Source: a virus. From it: a stretch of 26,243 nucleotides of DNA. A program made the translations under genes and the position numbers. Below are positions 7,742 through 16,801 of the stretch, one piece after another. The notes under the pieces were generated by a model that was not told where the DNA came from, searched no databases, and saw nothing but the letters and a program-made list of their open reading frames with translations. The stretch lies in the IMG/VR virus record IMGVR_UViG_3300022074_000327, positions 1 through 26,243 of that record; one strand, written 5' to 3'. Within the stretch, counting starts at the first letter, position 1, and each line of letters starts with the position of its first letter.

Positions 7742-8304
7742 TACTTAACACTCCTAGCTATATCTCTTGCTATTAATCTTAACATATCCTCTGCACCCTC
7801 TTTAATCTCTTTTTGTTTCTCATAAACAACACCACCAATGAATGGCTTCATCTTTAAACCTCTCTTAGATATTGCTCTAGCAACAAGAAAAGGATTCATC
7901 TTAGGTTGTCCTCTCTTAGCCCATTTAGCTAGGCTTGATCCCTCTTGATATGGAGGAAAAAATGGCTTTGTTCTTTTTATTGGGCTAAATCCTCTATATA
8001 TTGGCTTACCATGAATAAAAGGTGCATAGTTAAGATCTGTAGCTAATTTAAAGCCCTCAGACATTCTAAGTCTATTTGTGTTCCCTAGTTTAGCTGTAAA
8101 TACTGATCTCCTAGTCTTACCTGTGTTTTTGTTTCCTCTACCTGCTTGTGATCTAGGAGATGGCTTGTTTTCTAGTGCATTTAAAGAATCTTGTTTAAGT
8201 TCTCTTGCTAAGTCATTAAAGAAGTCATTACTTCTCTTATTCCAAATAGATTGTGAATTAATAGATCTACTAAGATCTAAAGCTCCATTTAGTGTTAGTT
8301 TCAT
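7741..8304 (-). CDS. HK97 gp10-like head-tail joining / tail completion protein
   Basis: This 187-residue, very basic protein contains SPRSQAGRGNKNTGKTRRSV and NYAPFIHGKPIYRGF, with a C-terminal KPFIGGVVYEKQKEIKEGAE followed by helices ending RDIARSVK. The 'YAPF-x-x-G' motif and the Arg/Lys-rich N-terminal loop fit gp10-like minor tail or tail completion proteins, which bridge the neck and tail. It overlaps the connector gene upstream by four bases (ATGA). All arginines use AGA or AGG, as everywhere in the window. Confidence 0.7.
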   Translation of the reverse strand: MKLTLNGALDLSRSINSQSIWNKRSNDFFNDLARELKQDSLNALENKPSPRSQAGRGNKNTGKTRRSVFTAKLGNTNRLRMSEGFKLATDLNYAPFIHGKPIYRGFSPIKRTKPFFPPYQEGSSLAKWAKRGQPKMNPFLVARAISKRGLKMKPFIGGVVYEKQKEIKEGAEDMLRLIARDIARSVK

Positions 8305-8996
8305 AGATCATACTGTCTATTGGTATTTATAGCAGTAAGTCCAACATATGGTCTCCCTGATGCAAGAGTTATTGTTGTTTTCTTAAATGTTTTAACTAAG
8401 TTCTTAACATCTGGATCTAATTCTGATAAAAATACCACAGCAGGTTGTCCTGTTTCTGGATTACCAGAAAAACCCATTGGGCTATTTTTTCTCTGAAAGA
8501 ATCTTGAGGCTTGTATTAATGTTGCTTGTGCAACTGCAGCAGGAACAGCATTTGATCCCTCTTGTATTGGGCTACCAAACTTAGCTGTAATTGATAAACC
8601 CTGTCTATGTTCTGTAGGTAAAACTTTACCTGATTTCTCTATAGCCATAATTATTTTAGTAAATGGCAATATAGGATCTAATTTATCTGCATTATAAGGA
8701 GCTAAATAATAATCTGTATTTAAAGTTAATGTTTCAGCAACTGAGCCATCAGCATTAAGTGTTTTAACTATAAGCCCTGTAGTTGTTGCAATATCATCAA
8801 TATCTGCATAATCCATGAATTCACAATCATACAATCTAGTTTCTACTGCAGCAGATATAGTAAATTGCCTACCACAGTAAGCATCAATAGCAGCAGAAGC
8901 TGCATCTAGTGCATAATCTAAATTTGTATCTTGTGTTGATCCTGATAAGCCCATCCAAGTCTTTAAGGTGTTCTTATCTACATATTGATGACTCAA
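8301..8996 (-). CDS. Head-tail connector protein (gp6-like adaptor), TTG start
   Basis: This 231-residue protein begins MSHQYVDKNTLKTWMGLSGS and has helices DYALDAASAAIDAYCGRQF typical of head-tail adaptors, where 'L-x-x-A-x-x-x-I-x-x-x-C-G-R-x-F' is the hallmark. It also has a beta insertion and a C-terminal helix (VAQATLIQASRFFQRKNSP). The start is TTG, chosen because AAGGAG lies seven bases upstream and the first in-frame ATG would remove part of the first helix. The adaptor sits under the portal and links it to the tail. The protein is longer than minimal gp6 because of a Gly/Pro-rich C-terminal extension. Confidence 0.8.
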   Translation of the reverse strand: MSHQYVDKNTLKTWMGLSGSTQDTNLDYALDAASAAIDAYCGRQFTISAAVETRLYDCEFMDYADIDDIATTTGLIVKTLNADGSVAETLTLNTDYYLAPYNADKLDPILPFTKIIMAIEKSGKVLPTEHRQGLSITAKFGSPIQEGSNAVPAAVAQATLIQASRFFQRKNSPMGFSGNPETGQPAVVFLSELDPDVKNLVKTFKKTTITLASGRPYVGLTAINTNRQYDL

Positions 8997-9013
8997 TATC
9001 TAACTCCTTTTAA

Positions 9014-9211
9014 TTACTTATTTTCTGATGGTTTTACAGCTTTTGTTTTAGGTGCAGCAGCTTTTTTAGGTGCAATCTTAACATCAGGTACAGGATCTCC
9101 CATACTTGCTATTAGAACTCCACTTTGGAATGGGCAATTTTTGCCTTTACCAAACTTACCTGTGGCACTATCTTGCCAAACAAAATCTGATTCTTTTTCT
9201 ATAAACTTCAT
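9014..9211 (-). CDS. Small hypothetical head protein with Lys/Ala/Pro-rich tail
   Basis: I place the start at 9211 because GAGGAG lies nine bases before this ATG, giving 65 residues beginning MKFIEKESDFVWQDSATGKF. The frame stays open to an ATG at 9289 (26 more residues, beginning MENKQSQSF), closer to the capsid stop but without a ribosome site; either start is possible. The C-terminus is a low-complexity KKAAAPKTKAVKP tail. Lying between major capsid and connector, it could be a head decoration or accessory head protein, but no family is recognised. Confidence 0.65.
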   Translation of the reverse strand: MKFIEKESDFVWQDSATGKFGKGKNCPFQSGVLIASMGDPVPDVKIAPKKAAAPKTKAVKPSENK

Positions 9212-9301
9212 ATTTTTATTCTCCTCATGGAAAGCAGAGCCAATCACTTCATTACTCATAATAAAAGATTGACTCTGTTTATTTTCCATATTAATTATCT
9301 A

Positions 9302-10531
9302 TTATTCAATATCATTAATTCTTGTGAAAGCTTGTGGCTTATACACAGCTAAAGCATATCTTAAAGATGCTTTAACAGTTAATATATCTTTGCCAAAGTC
9401 CCCATCTGCAGCAGAATCTGAAATTTGTAATTCCATTCCTCTCCTGAAAACATGGTTAGCAGCTAAAGATCCACCAAACTTACCTACAACTACATCAATA
9501 GTAGTAGATACAGCTCCACCAATTTGTGATGATTTAACAACAGGCAATCCCCAGATAGTTGGGCTTCCTGCTTGTGCAGAAACACCTAACATAAAGTTAT
9601 TGTTGCCATCAACTTGTCCTGCTAATGCTTCATAAGCAGCAGGAGACATCAAGATAGCATCTGGAGCTAATTTTCCATTAACTTCAATATCTTTAATACC
9701 CTGTAGGATTGTTCTTAATTTACCACCTGCATTTGCAGGATATGCTCCTGCTGTGTAAGTGATTGTATTAATTCCTGTTTGTTGTGTAAGTCCTTTAATA
9801 TCTGGAGCTACACCACCACCAACTAGGAATTGTTTTTCTAACCTTTGCATTACATGATTTGCTAATCTGCCATCAAAATATGCTCTAGCTCCTGCTTGAT
9901 CCTCAAGCAACTCTGCTGTTATAGGCAAAGTTGTGATAAATTTTCTTACAGGTGCTGTAACAGCACTATAAGTAAAAGCATCCTCTGGAGCTGCAGCAGC
10001 TTCTGCTTTTTCTGCAGCATTATTTGTTGCTGATTCTTGCAAAAAGTAATAGGTTGTTTGATCAGTATTTATAGAATCTACTAGATCTAATGCAGGATTA
10101 GGATCTGGCTCTATAGCAGGTATAACCTGACTATAAACAGTATCTCTAGTCCAAACAGAAGTAGTCATAGTAGTTTTTGCCTCAAAAGGCACATTCTTTA
10201 TACCATGATCAACAAAAGAACTATAAGCTTTTGAATCTAAGAATTGTTGTCCAAGTGATTTTGGAGCTTCAACTTCTGGCTCTCCATATACAGGCATTCC
10301 AGAAACTTTTTTAGAAGCTTCCATATCATCATTGTTAGCATTCTTTACAGATTCAAGATCCTGTAATTCAGTAATCTTGTCTCCTAAAGAAGCTAATTCA
10401 TCATTTCTACTTTTGATTTCCTCTTTTTGATCTGATGAAAGTTCAGACATATCCTTAACAGAATCAAAAATTCTAGCAAGTTCCTCTGATTTAAGAGCCT
10501 TTTCAGCTCTTATTTCTTTTAATGTTGCCAT
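9302..10531 (-). CDS. HK97-type major capsid protein
   Basis: This 409-residue protein has an N-terminal charged coiled-coil delta domain (about residues 1-70: LKEIRAEKALKSEELARIF; ELASLGDKITELQDLESVKN) that acts as built-in scaffold and is normally cut off by the prohead protease. The mature part contains LDLVDSINTDQTTYYF, KFITTLPITAELLEDQAGAR, PDAILMSPAAYEALAG and ASLRYALAVYKPQAFTRI, the expected HK97-fold E-loop, P-domain and C-terminal segments. It lies immediately downstream of the protease gene. A good site (AGGAG, eight bases) precedes the ATG. Confidence 0.95.
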   Translation of the reverse strand: MATLKEIRAEKALKSEELARIFDSVKDMSELSSDQKEEIKSRNDELASLGDKITELQDLESVKNANNDDMEASKKVSGMPVYGEPEVEAPKSLGQQFLDSKAYSSFVDHGIKNVPFEAKTTMTTSVWTRDTVYSQVIPAIEPDPNPALDLVDSINTDQTTYYFLQESATNNAAEKAEAAAAPEDAFTYSAVTAPVRKFITTLPITAELLEDQAGARAYFDGRLANHVMQRLEKQFLVGGGVAPDIKGLTQQTGINTITYTAGAYPANAGGKLRTILQGIKDIEVNGKLAPDAILMSPAAYEALAGQVDGNNNFMLGVSAQAGSPTIWGLPVVKSSQIGGAVSTTIDVVVGKFGGSLAANHVFRRGMELQISDSAADGDFGKDILTVKASLRYALAVYKPQAFTRINDIE

Positions 10532-10543
10532 TATTTTCTCCTA

Positions 10544-11506
10544 TTAGTTATTTTTCATAATGTTCTTTTGAACATCAATGAATAGCTCATTATCTTTAAC
10601 AGGATCATATCCATACTGAGCAACAACATCATCCAATTTAGAATAAATTGCATTAAGTCCTGCTATGTATGTAGATACCATCTCTGTAGATTTCTGGCTA
10701 AGTGTCTTTTTTTCAGAGTTTCTTAAGGAAGCAAGATCCTCAATCCTCTCTGTGAATGCCTTTAACTCCTCAAGAGAAGCTACAGCATGTTCTCCAAGTC
10801 TCATACCCTGTTGGGATGATTTACTGATACCTGTATCAGATTCACTTGAAATCTCTAAATCTTTATTCATATCTTTGGCACATTTGCCATCTTTACCATA
10901 AGTACATTTTTTCTTGCCATATTTCTCATCTATGCACTCATCATCTTTTACTTCCTCAAACTCTGTATCTATTTCATCTATTTTTTCATCTGGATCATCA
11001 TAAGACTCTAAGCCTGATTTAAGAGCTTGTACAAAGCTATTCTGTTGTGATCCTACTAAAACAGGAGATACTTCCCAGACTTTTACATCTTGTAGCACTC
11101 TTACAGGTACTTCCTCTCCTTTAGAATCAATATGTGATCCCTTTTCAGATTTCATTACTTGAAATCCATAACTGAATTGCTGCATATCTTGCATAGCCTT
11201 TACAGTTTCATAAGCTTCTTTACCTGCTTCTGTTTCTAAAAAATATCCTTTAAACACAGCTTTTTGATTATCTGTTTCTATGATTCCTCTACCAATTACT
11301 TTACTCCAATCATGATTCCATACTAATGGCACTTTATTGCCTGAATATCCTGATCTTAAAGCATTAGCTTTAGTTACATCATTATCACTATCAATAGTCT
11401 CAAATAATGAAAAAACTGCCTCTATGTATCTTGTATCTCCATCCTCTTTTAGCTCTATAGGAGCATTTTTATAAGATAGATTCTCTGGTCTTTCTATTTC
11501 ATTCAT
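10544..11506 (-). CDS. HK97-type prohead protease with acidic, Cys-containing C-terminal extension
   Basis: This 320-residue protein has an N-terminal domain (about 1-165) that is the S78-type prohead protease: candidate catalytic His65 in PLVWNHDWSKVIGRG, Ser112 in QQFSYGFQV, and VWEVSPVLVGS at about residues 143-153. The second half is different: an acidic stretch with three cysteines (DDECIDEKYGKKKC, then TYGKDGKC) and a coiled coil (about 225-320) that could serve as scaffold. It matures the capsid by cutting the delta domain. The start lies eight bases inside the end of the portal gene (overlap). Confidence 0.9.
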   Translation of the reverse strand: MNEIERPENLSYKNAPIELKEDGDTRYIEAVFSLFETIDSDNDVTKANALRSGYSGNKVPLVWNHDWSKVIGRGIIETDNQKAVFKGYFLETEAGKEAYETVKAMQDMQQFSYGFQVMKSEKGSHIDSKGEEVPVRVLQDVKVWEVSPVLVGSQQNSFVQALKSGLESYDDPDEKIDEIDTEFEEVKDDECIDEKYGKKKCTYGKDGKCAKDMNKDLEISSESDTGISKSSQQGMRLGEHAVASLEELKAFTERIEDLASLRNSEKKTLSQKSTEMVSTYIAGLNAIYSKLDDVVAQYGYDPVKDNELFIDVQKNIMKNN

Positions 11507-14489
11507 CTATTACCTCAATATAAGCTTCTGTACATCTACAATTAGCAATCAAGCTAATTGGAGCATTAGGATCTCTAGGAGCATCCAACTTAATACCATT
11601 ATACAGATAAAAACTATTCAGAGGAACTCTTTGATTGTCTAACTCAAAATGTGCTTCTCTAACAACTCCATCTCTCCTAGATACCCACTCTTTTTCTAAA
11701 GTTTTGCCTGTAGCTTTTGCAGCTCTTTGCTGACTCCAAGAACTTATCTTACCAACCTCTGTTCTAGCTATATTCTTAGCTCTACCTAAGTTCTGTCCTC
11801 CTAAAACTACATTTATCTTTTTAGATAACTCATTAAAGAATCTATCTCCATCTGGTGTTCCTGCTACAGGATTTACTATTCCTAGATCCTCAAACTCTTT
11901 TATTGTCTTTGTTATCTGTGTAGCAATTCTTTTCTTTGTAGTTGCATTTAAGTCATTCATAACTTTCTTAGCATTATCTTGCACAAACCCTGCTGCTTGT
12001 GAATCTTGAAACAATGATCTTACTTCTGCAGGAACTTCTCTTTGTCCTCTATAAAAGCCATTATCTACAATTTTTTTAAGTGTTCTGCCCTCTGGTAGTA
12101 ATCCAGATAAAGTACCAAATACTGTTCTTATTGCTTGTTCCTCATCTACTTGCACTCCTAGATCTACAGGATCTGCAGCTTTAAAGTTTTCTTGTGCAGG
12201 AAAAAGATTATCCCAAGTTCTAACTGACATATCATCCCCAAGAGAATAAAACAATGGTAGTAACTCTTTATCAAACTTAGATTCATTTAGGAATATATCT
12301 ACATTAGTTTCTAGTGCAGCTAAGTCATGACTAGCTTTAGCAACATTAGATAAAGCTCTTTTTTGCCTATTAAGTTCTTTTGCATAGATATTAGCCATAT
12401 ACTCACTCCATGAGTTTTCTAAACCATTAATAGCTTCCCAGAGTTCTTTCTTTTCTATCTCTGATCTGTAATGCTTTACTGTAGGTAATCCTAAGATTTT
12501 TACTGTAGGCTCTTGCCATCCATATAGTGGAAAGTCAATACTTTTGTTTTCTTTAACTTTCTCAGCTTCTTTAGTTGCCCAATTAGAAGCTCTCATCTTG
12601 TTAGATTTAGATATGTCTCCACCCCATAACAACCAAGCTACTTGCCCTGCTGTTGGTCTATCACTATTTCCATTAAGATAATCATTAGCTTTATCTGAGT
12701 CTAAGTCTGCCTCATGCCTAGCAAACCAAGCTGCCATTCTTACAACTTTGTTATCACTAATCTTTCCATTAGCCATTTCTCTAGCTTCTCTTTTTGTTTT
12801 ATCTGTTAAACCTGATCCTGCATATTCAAGTAAATCTAATCCTCTTTGTGCATTCTTTTGTATATAACTAGGAACTTTATCTACTTTTGTTTCTACTTCT
12901 AAATTTATTTCTTTCTTTGTGCTTTTAGGATGATTCTCAGGTAGTAGATCTGTATCAAAAGCTCTATTTCTAAATCTGCCTGAACTTAATGCTCTAATAA
13001 AAGTATTAACTCTTGCTAATGCCCATTGATCTGAACTAGTAACATTTGGTCTTACTGATTGTGGATTGGTATTATATGCACCTACTCCTCTTTCAAATAC
13101 TTGTTTAAGCATTGAATAAGTTGCTCTATACTTTGGATCTTTGTCATTATGCTCTGTAACTTTATCTCTTAAAATCCCCTCTATCCTCTTAGAAACTGCT
13201 TTAACCTCTATCTCCTCAGAAGTTTCAGCATGATACATAACTACATCATCTCCCTCAACAGGAACTTCAGCTACCATCATATTTCTTATGAAGTAATCTC
13301 CATCATCAAGAGCAGATAACTGATTAGCTTGTCTTGCTTCATTGACTGTTACAAACCCTGCATTAAATCCTGTTACTATTCTTTGCATAGTTGCATCCTC
13401 ATCTTGTGATAAGGCTCTAACATCTGAAAGATCATATTTAAAGCAGTAATCTGTATTATCCTCAAAATCTTGTATTAATAATTGTTTTGTAAATTCATTA
13501 GCAAAGTGATTCCACATAGGAATAAGCTTTTGTTCTGTAAAGAACTCTCTAAGTTCTTTTGCATTAGAGTATGTTGCTCTCTCTAATCCAGATCCTAGTC
13601 CTGCTAATATTGCAGGAACACCTAATACAGCAGATATTCTTTCCTCATTAATGTATCTAAGTTTGCCTATCTCTAAATCTTTTGGGCTAAAGGAAAGAGT
13701 TTTTATATCTACTTCTCCACCAGATATAACTAATGGTCTCCCTCTATTCTCTCCTCCAAATCTCCTACCAAATACCTCAGCTATGTTCTCTGCTTCATCA
13801 CTTGTCATACTTAAATCATTCTTTGGAGATATAACAACACTAGGAACACCTGTATTCTTTACTAATGCTGCTCCCATCTGTGAAGCTGCAGCATCTCCTA
13901 ATACTTCTACCATTACAGATCTAAGAGGTGCTAACCCTCTCCTGTGATTTCTAGGATCTATTCTCTCTCTAAGATGTATCATATCCTCTGGCAATATTGT
14001 CATTGTGTTGCCTTTTTGCTTATATTCATACTTAGTTATTAACTGTTCTGTGTTTCCTTTTACTTCAACCATCTCTGGTAGTAAAGGTATAAGTTGTATT
14101 ACTGCTCCTGATTCATTTCTAAGTTTAAGTAAGAAAGCATCTCCAGATACAGCAACAGAAGTAACAATATAGTTATTTAGTAGTGATGCTGTCATATTAG
14201 GATTAGGATTCTCTAAAAGTATTGCAGCAGGATGCTTATCTATGTATTCATCCCCCTCTTGATTCTTTAAATATACCTTTAATGGTGGCTCACTAAAAGC
14301 TGTACCAAGTACATTTAAACAAGCAAGAGCTGCTGAATTACCCTCTGGAGACATTTGATTGACTCCACTAAAGTAACCTGCATCTGTATTAAATGGAAAG
14401 ACTACTTGTGATGTTGGATATTGCCCAGATTTCTTTTCTGTTTGTACTTCCTGAGCAAAGAAGCCTCTAATATTATCTCTAATTCCCAA
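11499..14489 (-). CDS. Portal protein fused to a MuF-like minor head domain, TTG start
   Basis: This 996-residue protein has several parts. Residues ~1-400 are an HK97-family portal (GIRDNIRGFF; NSAALACLNVLGTAFSEPPL; GLAPLRSVMVEVLG; ERISAVLGVPAILAGLGSG). Residues ~460-530 carry GVGAYNTNPQSVRPNVTSSD then WALARVNTF. Residues ~560-650 carry SYIQKNAQRGLDLLEYAGSG and VAWLLWGGD, a module I recall from portal- or capsid-linked proteins of marine phages. Residues ~890-996 are a MuF-like minor head domain (IARTEVGKISSWSQQRAA; CRCTEAYIEV). Normally two or more genes encode these parts. The start is TTG directly after the terminase TAA, with GGAG about ten bases upstream; MGIRDNIRGFF matches typical portal N-termini. 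Confidence 0.9.
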   Translation of the reverse strand: MGIRDNIRGFFAQEVQTEKKSGQYPTSQVVFPFNTDAGYFSGVNQMSPEGNSAALACLNVLGTAFSEPPLKVYLKNQEGDEYIDKHPAAILLENPNPNMTASLLNNYIVTSVAVSGDAFLLKLRNESGAVIQLIPLLPEMVEVKGNTEQLITKYEYKQKGNTMTILPEDMIHLRERIDPRNHRRGLAPLRSVMVEVLGDAAASQMGAALVKNTGVPSVVISPKNDLSMTSDEAENIAEVFGRRFGGENRGRPLVISGGEVDIKTLSFSPKDLEIGKLRYINEERISAVLGVPAILAGLGSGLERATYSNAKELREFFTEQKLIPMWNHFANEFTKQLLIQDFEDNTDYCFKYDLSDVRALSQDEDATMQRIVTGFNAGFVTVNEARQANQLSALDDGDYFIRNMMVAEVPVEGDDVVMYHAETSEEIEVKAVSKRIEGILRDKVTEHNDKDPKYRATYSMLKQVFERGVGAYNTNPQSVRPNVTSSDQWALARVNTFIRALSSGRFRNRAFDTDLLPENHPKSTKKEINLEVETKVDKVPSYIQKNAQRGLDLLEYAGSGLTDKTKREAREMANGKISDNKVVRMAAWFARHEADLDSDKANDYLNGNSDRPTAGQVAWLLWGGDISKSNKMRASNWATKEAEKVKENKSIDFPLYGWQEPTVKILGLPTVKHYRSEIEKKELWEAINGLENSWSEYMANIYAKELNRQKRALSNVAKASHDLAALETNVDIFLNESKFDKELLPLFYSLGDDMSVRTWDNLFPAQENFKAADPVDLGVQVDEEQAIRTVFGTLSGLLPEGRTLKKIVDNGFYRGQREVPAEVRSLFQDSQAAGFVQDNAKKVMNDLNATTKKRIATQITKTIKEFEDLGIVNPVAGTPDGDRFFNELSKKINVVLGGQNLGRAKNIARTEVGKISSWSQQRAAKATGKTLEKEWVSRRDGVVREAHFELDNQRVPLNSFYLYNGIKLDAPRDPNAPISLIANCRCTEAYIEVIDE

Positions 14490-15722
14490 TTAGTTTACAC
14501 TCCAATTTGTCTTTCTAACTATCCCAAACCTAGCTGCATAAGCTAAGGCATCTACCATATCATCATGAGATCCACTAGATGGAAAGCTAGTTAATTCTCT
14601 TTCAAATTCTACAAGCCATTTAGCATTTTTCAAAAACCATATTGTGCCATTTTCTACTCCTGCAGCAGCAGGTACAGCTCTAGCAGTTTTTGACTTATCT
14701 GCCTTTAAGTTCCTTATTGGCAAACCCTGCCTCCTAGCCATCTGAATAATACCAAGACCAAAACTAGAATCCTCCACTCCCAACCAAGACATATTGTATT
14801 CTACAATCTTTGATTCTATCTGTGGAAGTAACTCTGGAGCTTCTAGTCTAGCTCTGAATACATCCATTACTAATAGCTTACCACTAGGAGTAGATCCAAC
14901 TGTTATTATTACTGAATAATCAGCAGTCTCTTTAATACTTAGTGCTGTGTCCATAGTGCCAAATATACTTAGCTCACTATGCTTTACTACTTCATCTCCT
15001 AACACATACTCTGGATCATCTGCTTCAATAGTGTCATAGTACTTAAACCATTCTCTTTTAAACATGTGTCCTACTTCTGTAAATTCTGCTAAGAACTCCT
15101 GTGCATACACCATAGAGCCTAGCTCCTCTCTGGCTTGTGCTAACTCATCTTTGTTAATTCTAGGAGATTGCTCTGTTGGATAATGAAATACTTTCCAATC
15201 AGCTCTCCTTTTAGCATTGTCAAACAACTCATAAAACCAATTCATGCCATTTGGTGTAGATATAAATAAAGCTTTGCCTAAGCTATCAGATAAGATTGGT
15301 CTTACTGTGTCCCATGTTTCTTTATCTTGATAAGCAACCTCATCAAAGATTATAAGAGATATACCACCTGCACCTCTAAGAGTTTCTGGTTTGTTAGCTG
15401 ATTTTATCTGTATAGATCCACCATTAGCTAATACTATTCTTTTCTCTACTTCTCTAGTTTCTGCATAGTCCTCTGGTAACTGTCTTACTAAACTTTTAAG
15501 ATTAAGCCAAGACTCTAAAGCCTGTGGATATACAGGAAAGATAATCCAAACTTTTAAACCTTTTAATGCTTGATCTACTGCACTAACTAAACTAAGTGTA
15601 GTTTTACCCCATCTCCTGCCACATACAGCAATAATAAACCTATGTTCATCTAATGCTTTTATAACTTCTAATTGTCCAGAATGTAGATCAGGTGGAGTAG
15701 CCTCAATAATCTGGCTCATCAT
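14490..15722 (-). CDS. Terminase large subunit
   Basis: This 410-residue protein is the ATP-driven DNA packaging motor and nuclease. The ATPase motifs are clear: Walker A CGRRWGKTT (about 34-42), Walker B SLIIFDEVA (about 122-130) and coupling motif LFISTPNG (about 152-159). The nuclease domain has the three acidic sites: TMDTALS (D258), GVEDSS (about 315-320) and SHDDMVDALAYA (D387/D388). Its length is usual for the family. It overlaps the small terminase by 20 bases, and GGAGCAGG precedes ATGATG. It acts at the portal to cut and package concatemers or circles; the packaging mode (cos versus headful) cannot be read here. Confidence 0.95.
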   Translation of the reverse strand: MMSQIIEATPPDLHSGQLEVIKALDEHRFIIAVCGRRWGKTTLSLVSAVDQALKGLKVWIIFPVYPQALESWLNLKSLVRQLPEDYAETREVEKRIVLANGGSIQIKSANKPETLRGAGGISLIIFDEVAYQDKETWDTVRPILSDSLGKALFISTPNGMNWFYELFDNAKRRADWKVFHYPTEQSPRINKDELAQAREELGSMVYAQEFLAEFTEVGHMFKREWFKYYDTIEADDPEYVLGDEVVKHSELSIFGTMDTALSIKETADYSVIITVGSTPSGKLLVMDVFRARLEAPELLPQIESKIVEYNMSWLGVEDSSFGLGIIQMARRQGLPIRNLKADKSKTARAVPAAAGVENGTIWFLKNAKWLVEFERELTSFPSSGSHDDMVDALAYAARFGIVRKTNWSVN

Positions 15723-16203
15723 CCTGCTCCCAATCCCACTTAAACTTAATCTGTGGTTGTTCTATGTGATTTACTGTTACTTGAGGTGTTCCTAAACCAT
15801 AGATCTGACTAATCATCTTATAGCAAATATCTAATAATCCTTTTAATTCTGTAGGATTCATAGAAGCTAAATCCCTTTCATTTATTTCATTAATAATTCT
15901 AAATATTACAGGTTTAAGCTCATCAGCTAGATCTCTTGCAGTTTCTCCTACTTGTGCAAAAACTTCCCCAATTATCTGTTCATTTAGCATTTTATTAATA
16001 GCTTTTACTCTATCTTGCCATTGATTCTTAGAGGATATTTGATAGATTCTCCTCTCTGTCAAACTGAAGTTTTCTGAAACTTTTAGTAAAGTTCTACCTG
16101 CACCTAAAGCTAAATAGTATTGAAATCTTTTAAAATCAACATTAGATTCTCCTACTTGTTGTTGATTTGGTAAAGCTAAAGACATATCATCTATGTAATC
16201 CAT
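15703..16203 (-). CDS. Terminase small subunit
   Basis: This 166-residue protein directly precedes the large terminase. Residues ~25-60 (FQYYLALGAGRTLLKVSENF then SLTERRIYQISSKNQWQDRV) form a plausible helix-turn-helix for DNA recognition, with the 'A-x-x-x-x-x-S-x-x-x-x-R-x-W' pattern often seen in small terminases (here KNQWQDRV). Helices follow and the C-terminus is acidic (DWEQDDEPDY). It would bind the packaging site and recruit the large subunit. The ribosome site is weak. The identity rests on position plus the helix-turn-helix. Confidence 0.8.
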   Translation of the reverse strand: MDYIDDMSLALPNQQQVGESNVDFKRFQYYLALGAGRTLLKVSENFSLTERRIYQISSKNQWQDRVKAINKMLNEQIIGEVFAQVGETARDLADELKPVIFRIINEINERDLASMNPTELKGLLDICYKMISQIYGLGTPQVTVNHIEQPQIKFKWDWEQDDEPDY

Positions 16204-16217
16204 AGATTTAGTATAAC

Positions 16218-16280
16218 CTAACTTCTATTATTACAATGCAAACTACAACCACAGCAAAGATAAGTACAATTACACTTCAT
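16218..16280 (-). CDS. Possible 20-residue cysteine-rich micro-ORF
   Basis: The only sizeable gap in the early-to-late region (16204-16279) holds an ATG overlapping the upstream stop as TAATG, followed by MKCNCTYLCCGCSLHCNNRS and TAG: six cysteines in 20 residues. The same bases in another frame read a hydrophobic stretch (IVLIFAVVVVCIVIIEVRLY) but lack an ATG, GTG or TTG in the right place. Either could be a real microprotein, or the stretch may be spacer. Confidence is low. Confidence 0.2.
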   Translation of the reverse strand: MKCNCTYLCCGCSLHCNNRS

Positions 16281-16801
16281 TAGTGTCCATGCATCATAGC
16301 TTCTACATAAGCAATTCTATTTTTAAGATCATCTATTTGCCAAGTTTCAAGCTGATTTGTTTCTAAAATTGTTACTTTCTTAAGCAAATCTTGCCATTCC
16401 CACTTCATTAGCTCATAAGATTGTGAATCTTGAGATGGATTATTTAAATCAGAAATATACCTAGCCTGAAAGTCCTCAACTTTCCATTCAAGATCTCTTA
16501 CTTCTGTTTCTAAGTTCTGGTAGTTTGCTCTAAGTGTTGTTAATTCTGTTTCTAAATACTCAGCATTGTAAGCAACTTGCTCTAATTGATATATCTTTTC
16601 ATATAATATTGCAATATCATTAGATACCATTGTCTCTGATTTAAGTTGCTCAAAATCATATTCTATATCATTCATTCTGTCATCTATGTTTGTAAGTGTA
16701 TTTATTACAGCTCCTAAGCTTTGCACACCTGCACCAATAGATCCCATAAGAGTTATAGCAGTAACTACAATAGCTAAATTATCTTTTATTTTATTTAACA
16801 T
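16280..16801 (-). CDS. Membrane-anchored coiled-coil protein
   Basis: This 173-residue protein has one N-terminal hydrophobic segment (about residues 8-30: LAIVVTAITLMGSIGAGV), then a long charged helix with heptad-like spacing (LYEKIYQLEQVAYNAEYLET; LETEVRDLEWKVEDF) up to the C-terminus. It would sit in the inner membrane with its coiled coil on one side. It is the third of three consecutive small membrane proteins, linked by TAATG overlaps. No family is recognised; superinfection exclusion, spanin-like or membrane-docking roles are all possible and unproven. Confidence 0.75.
   Translation of the reverse strand: MLNKIKDNLAIVVTAITLMGSIGAGVQSLGAVINTLTNIDDRMNDIEYDFEQLKSETMVSNDIAILYEKIYQLEQVAYNAEYLETELTTLRANYQNLETEVRDLEWKVEDFQARYISDLNNPSQDSQSYELMKWEWQDLLKKVTILETNQLETWQIDDLKNRIAYVEAMMHGH

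Noticed and set aside
16204-16240. Promoter before the small terminase (TATACT near 16215)
   Set aside because: No acceptable -35 at 16-18 bases; the neighbouring genes are translationally coupled, so a separate promoter is not needed.
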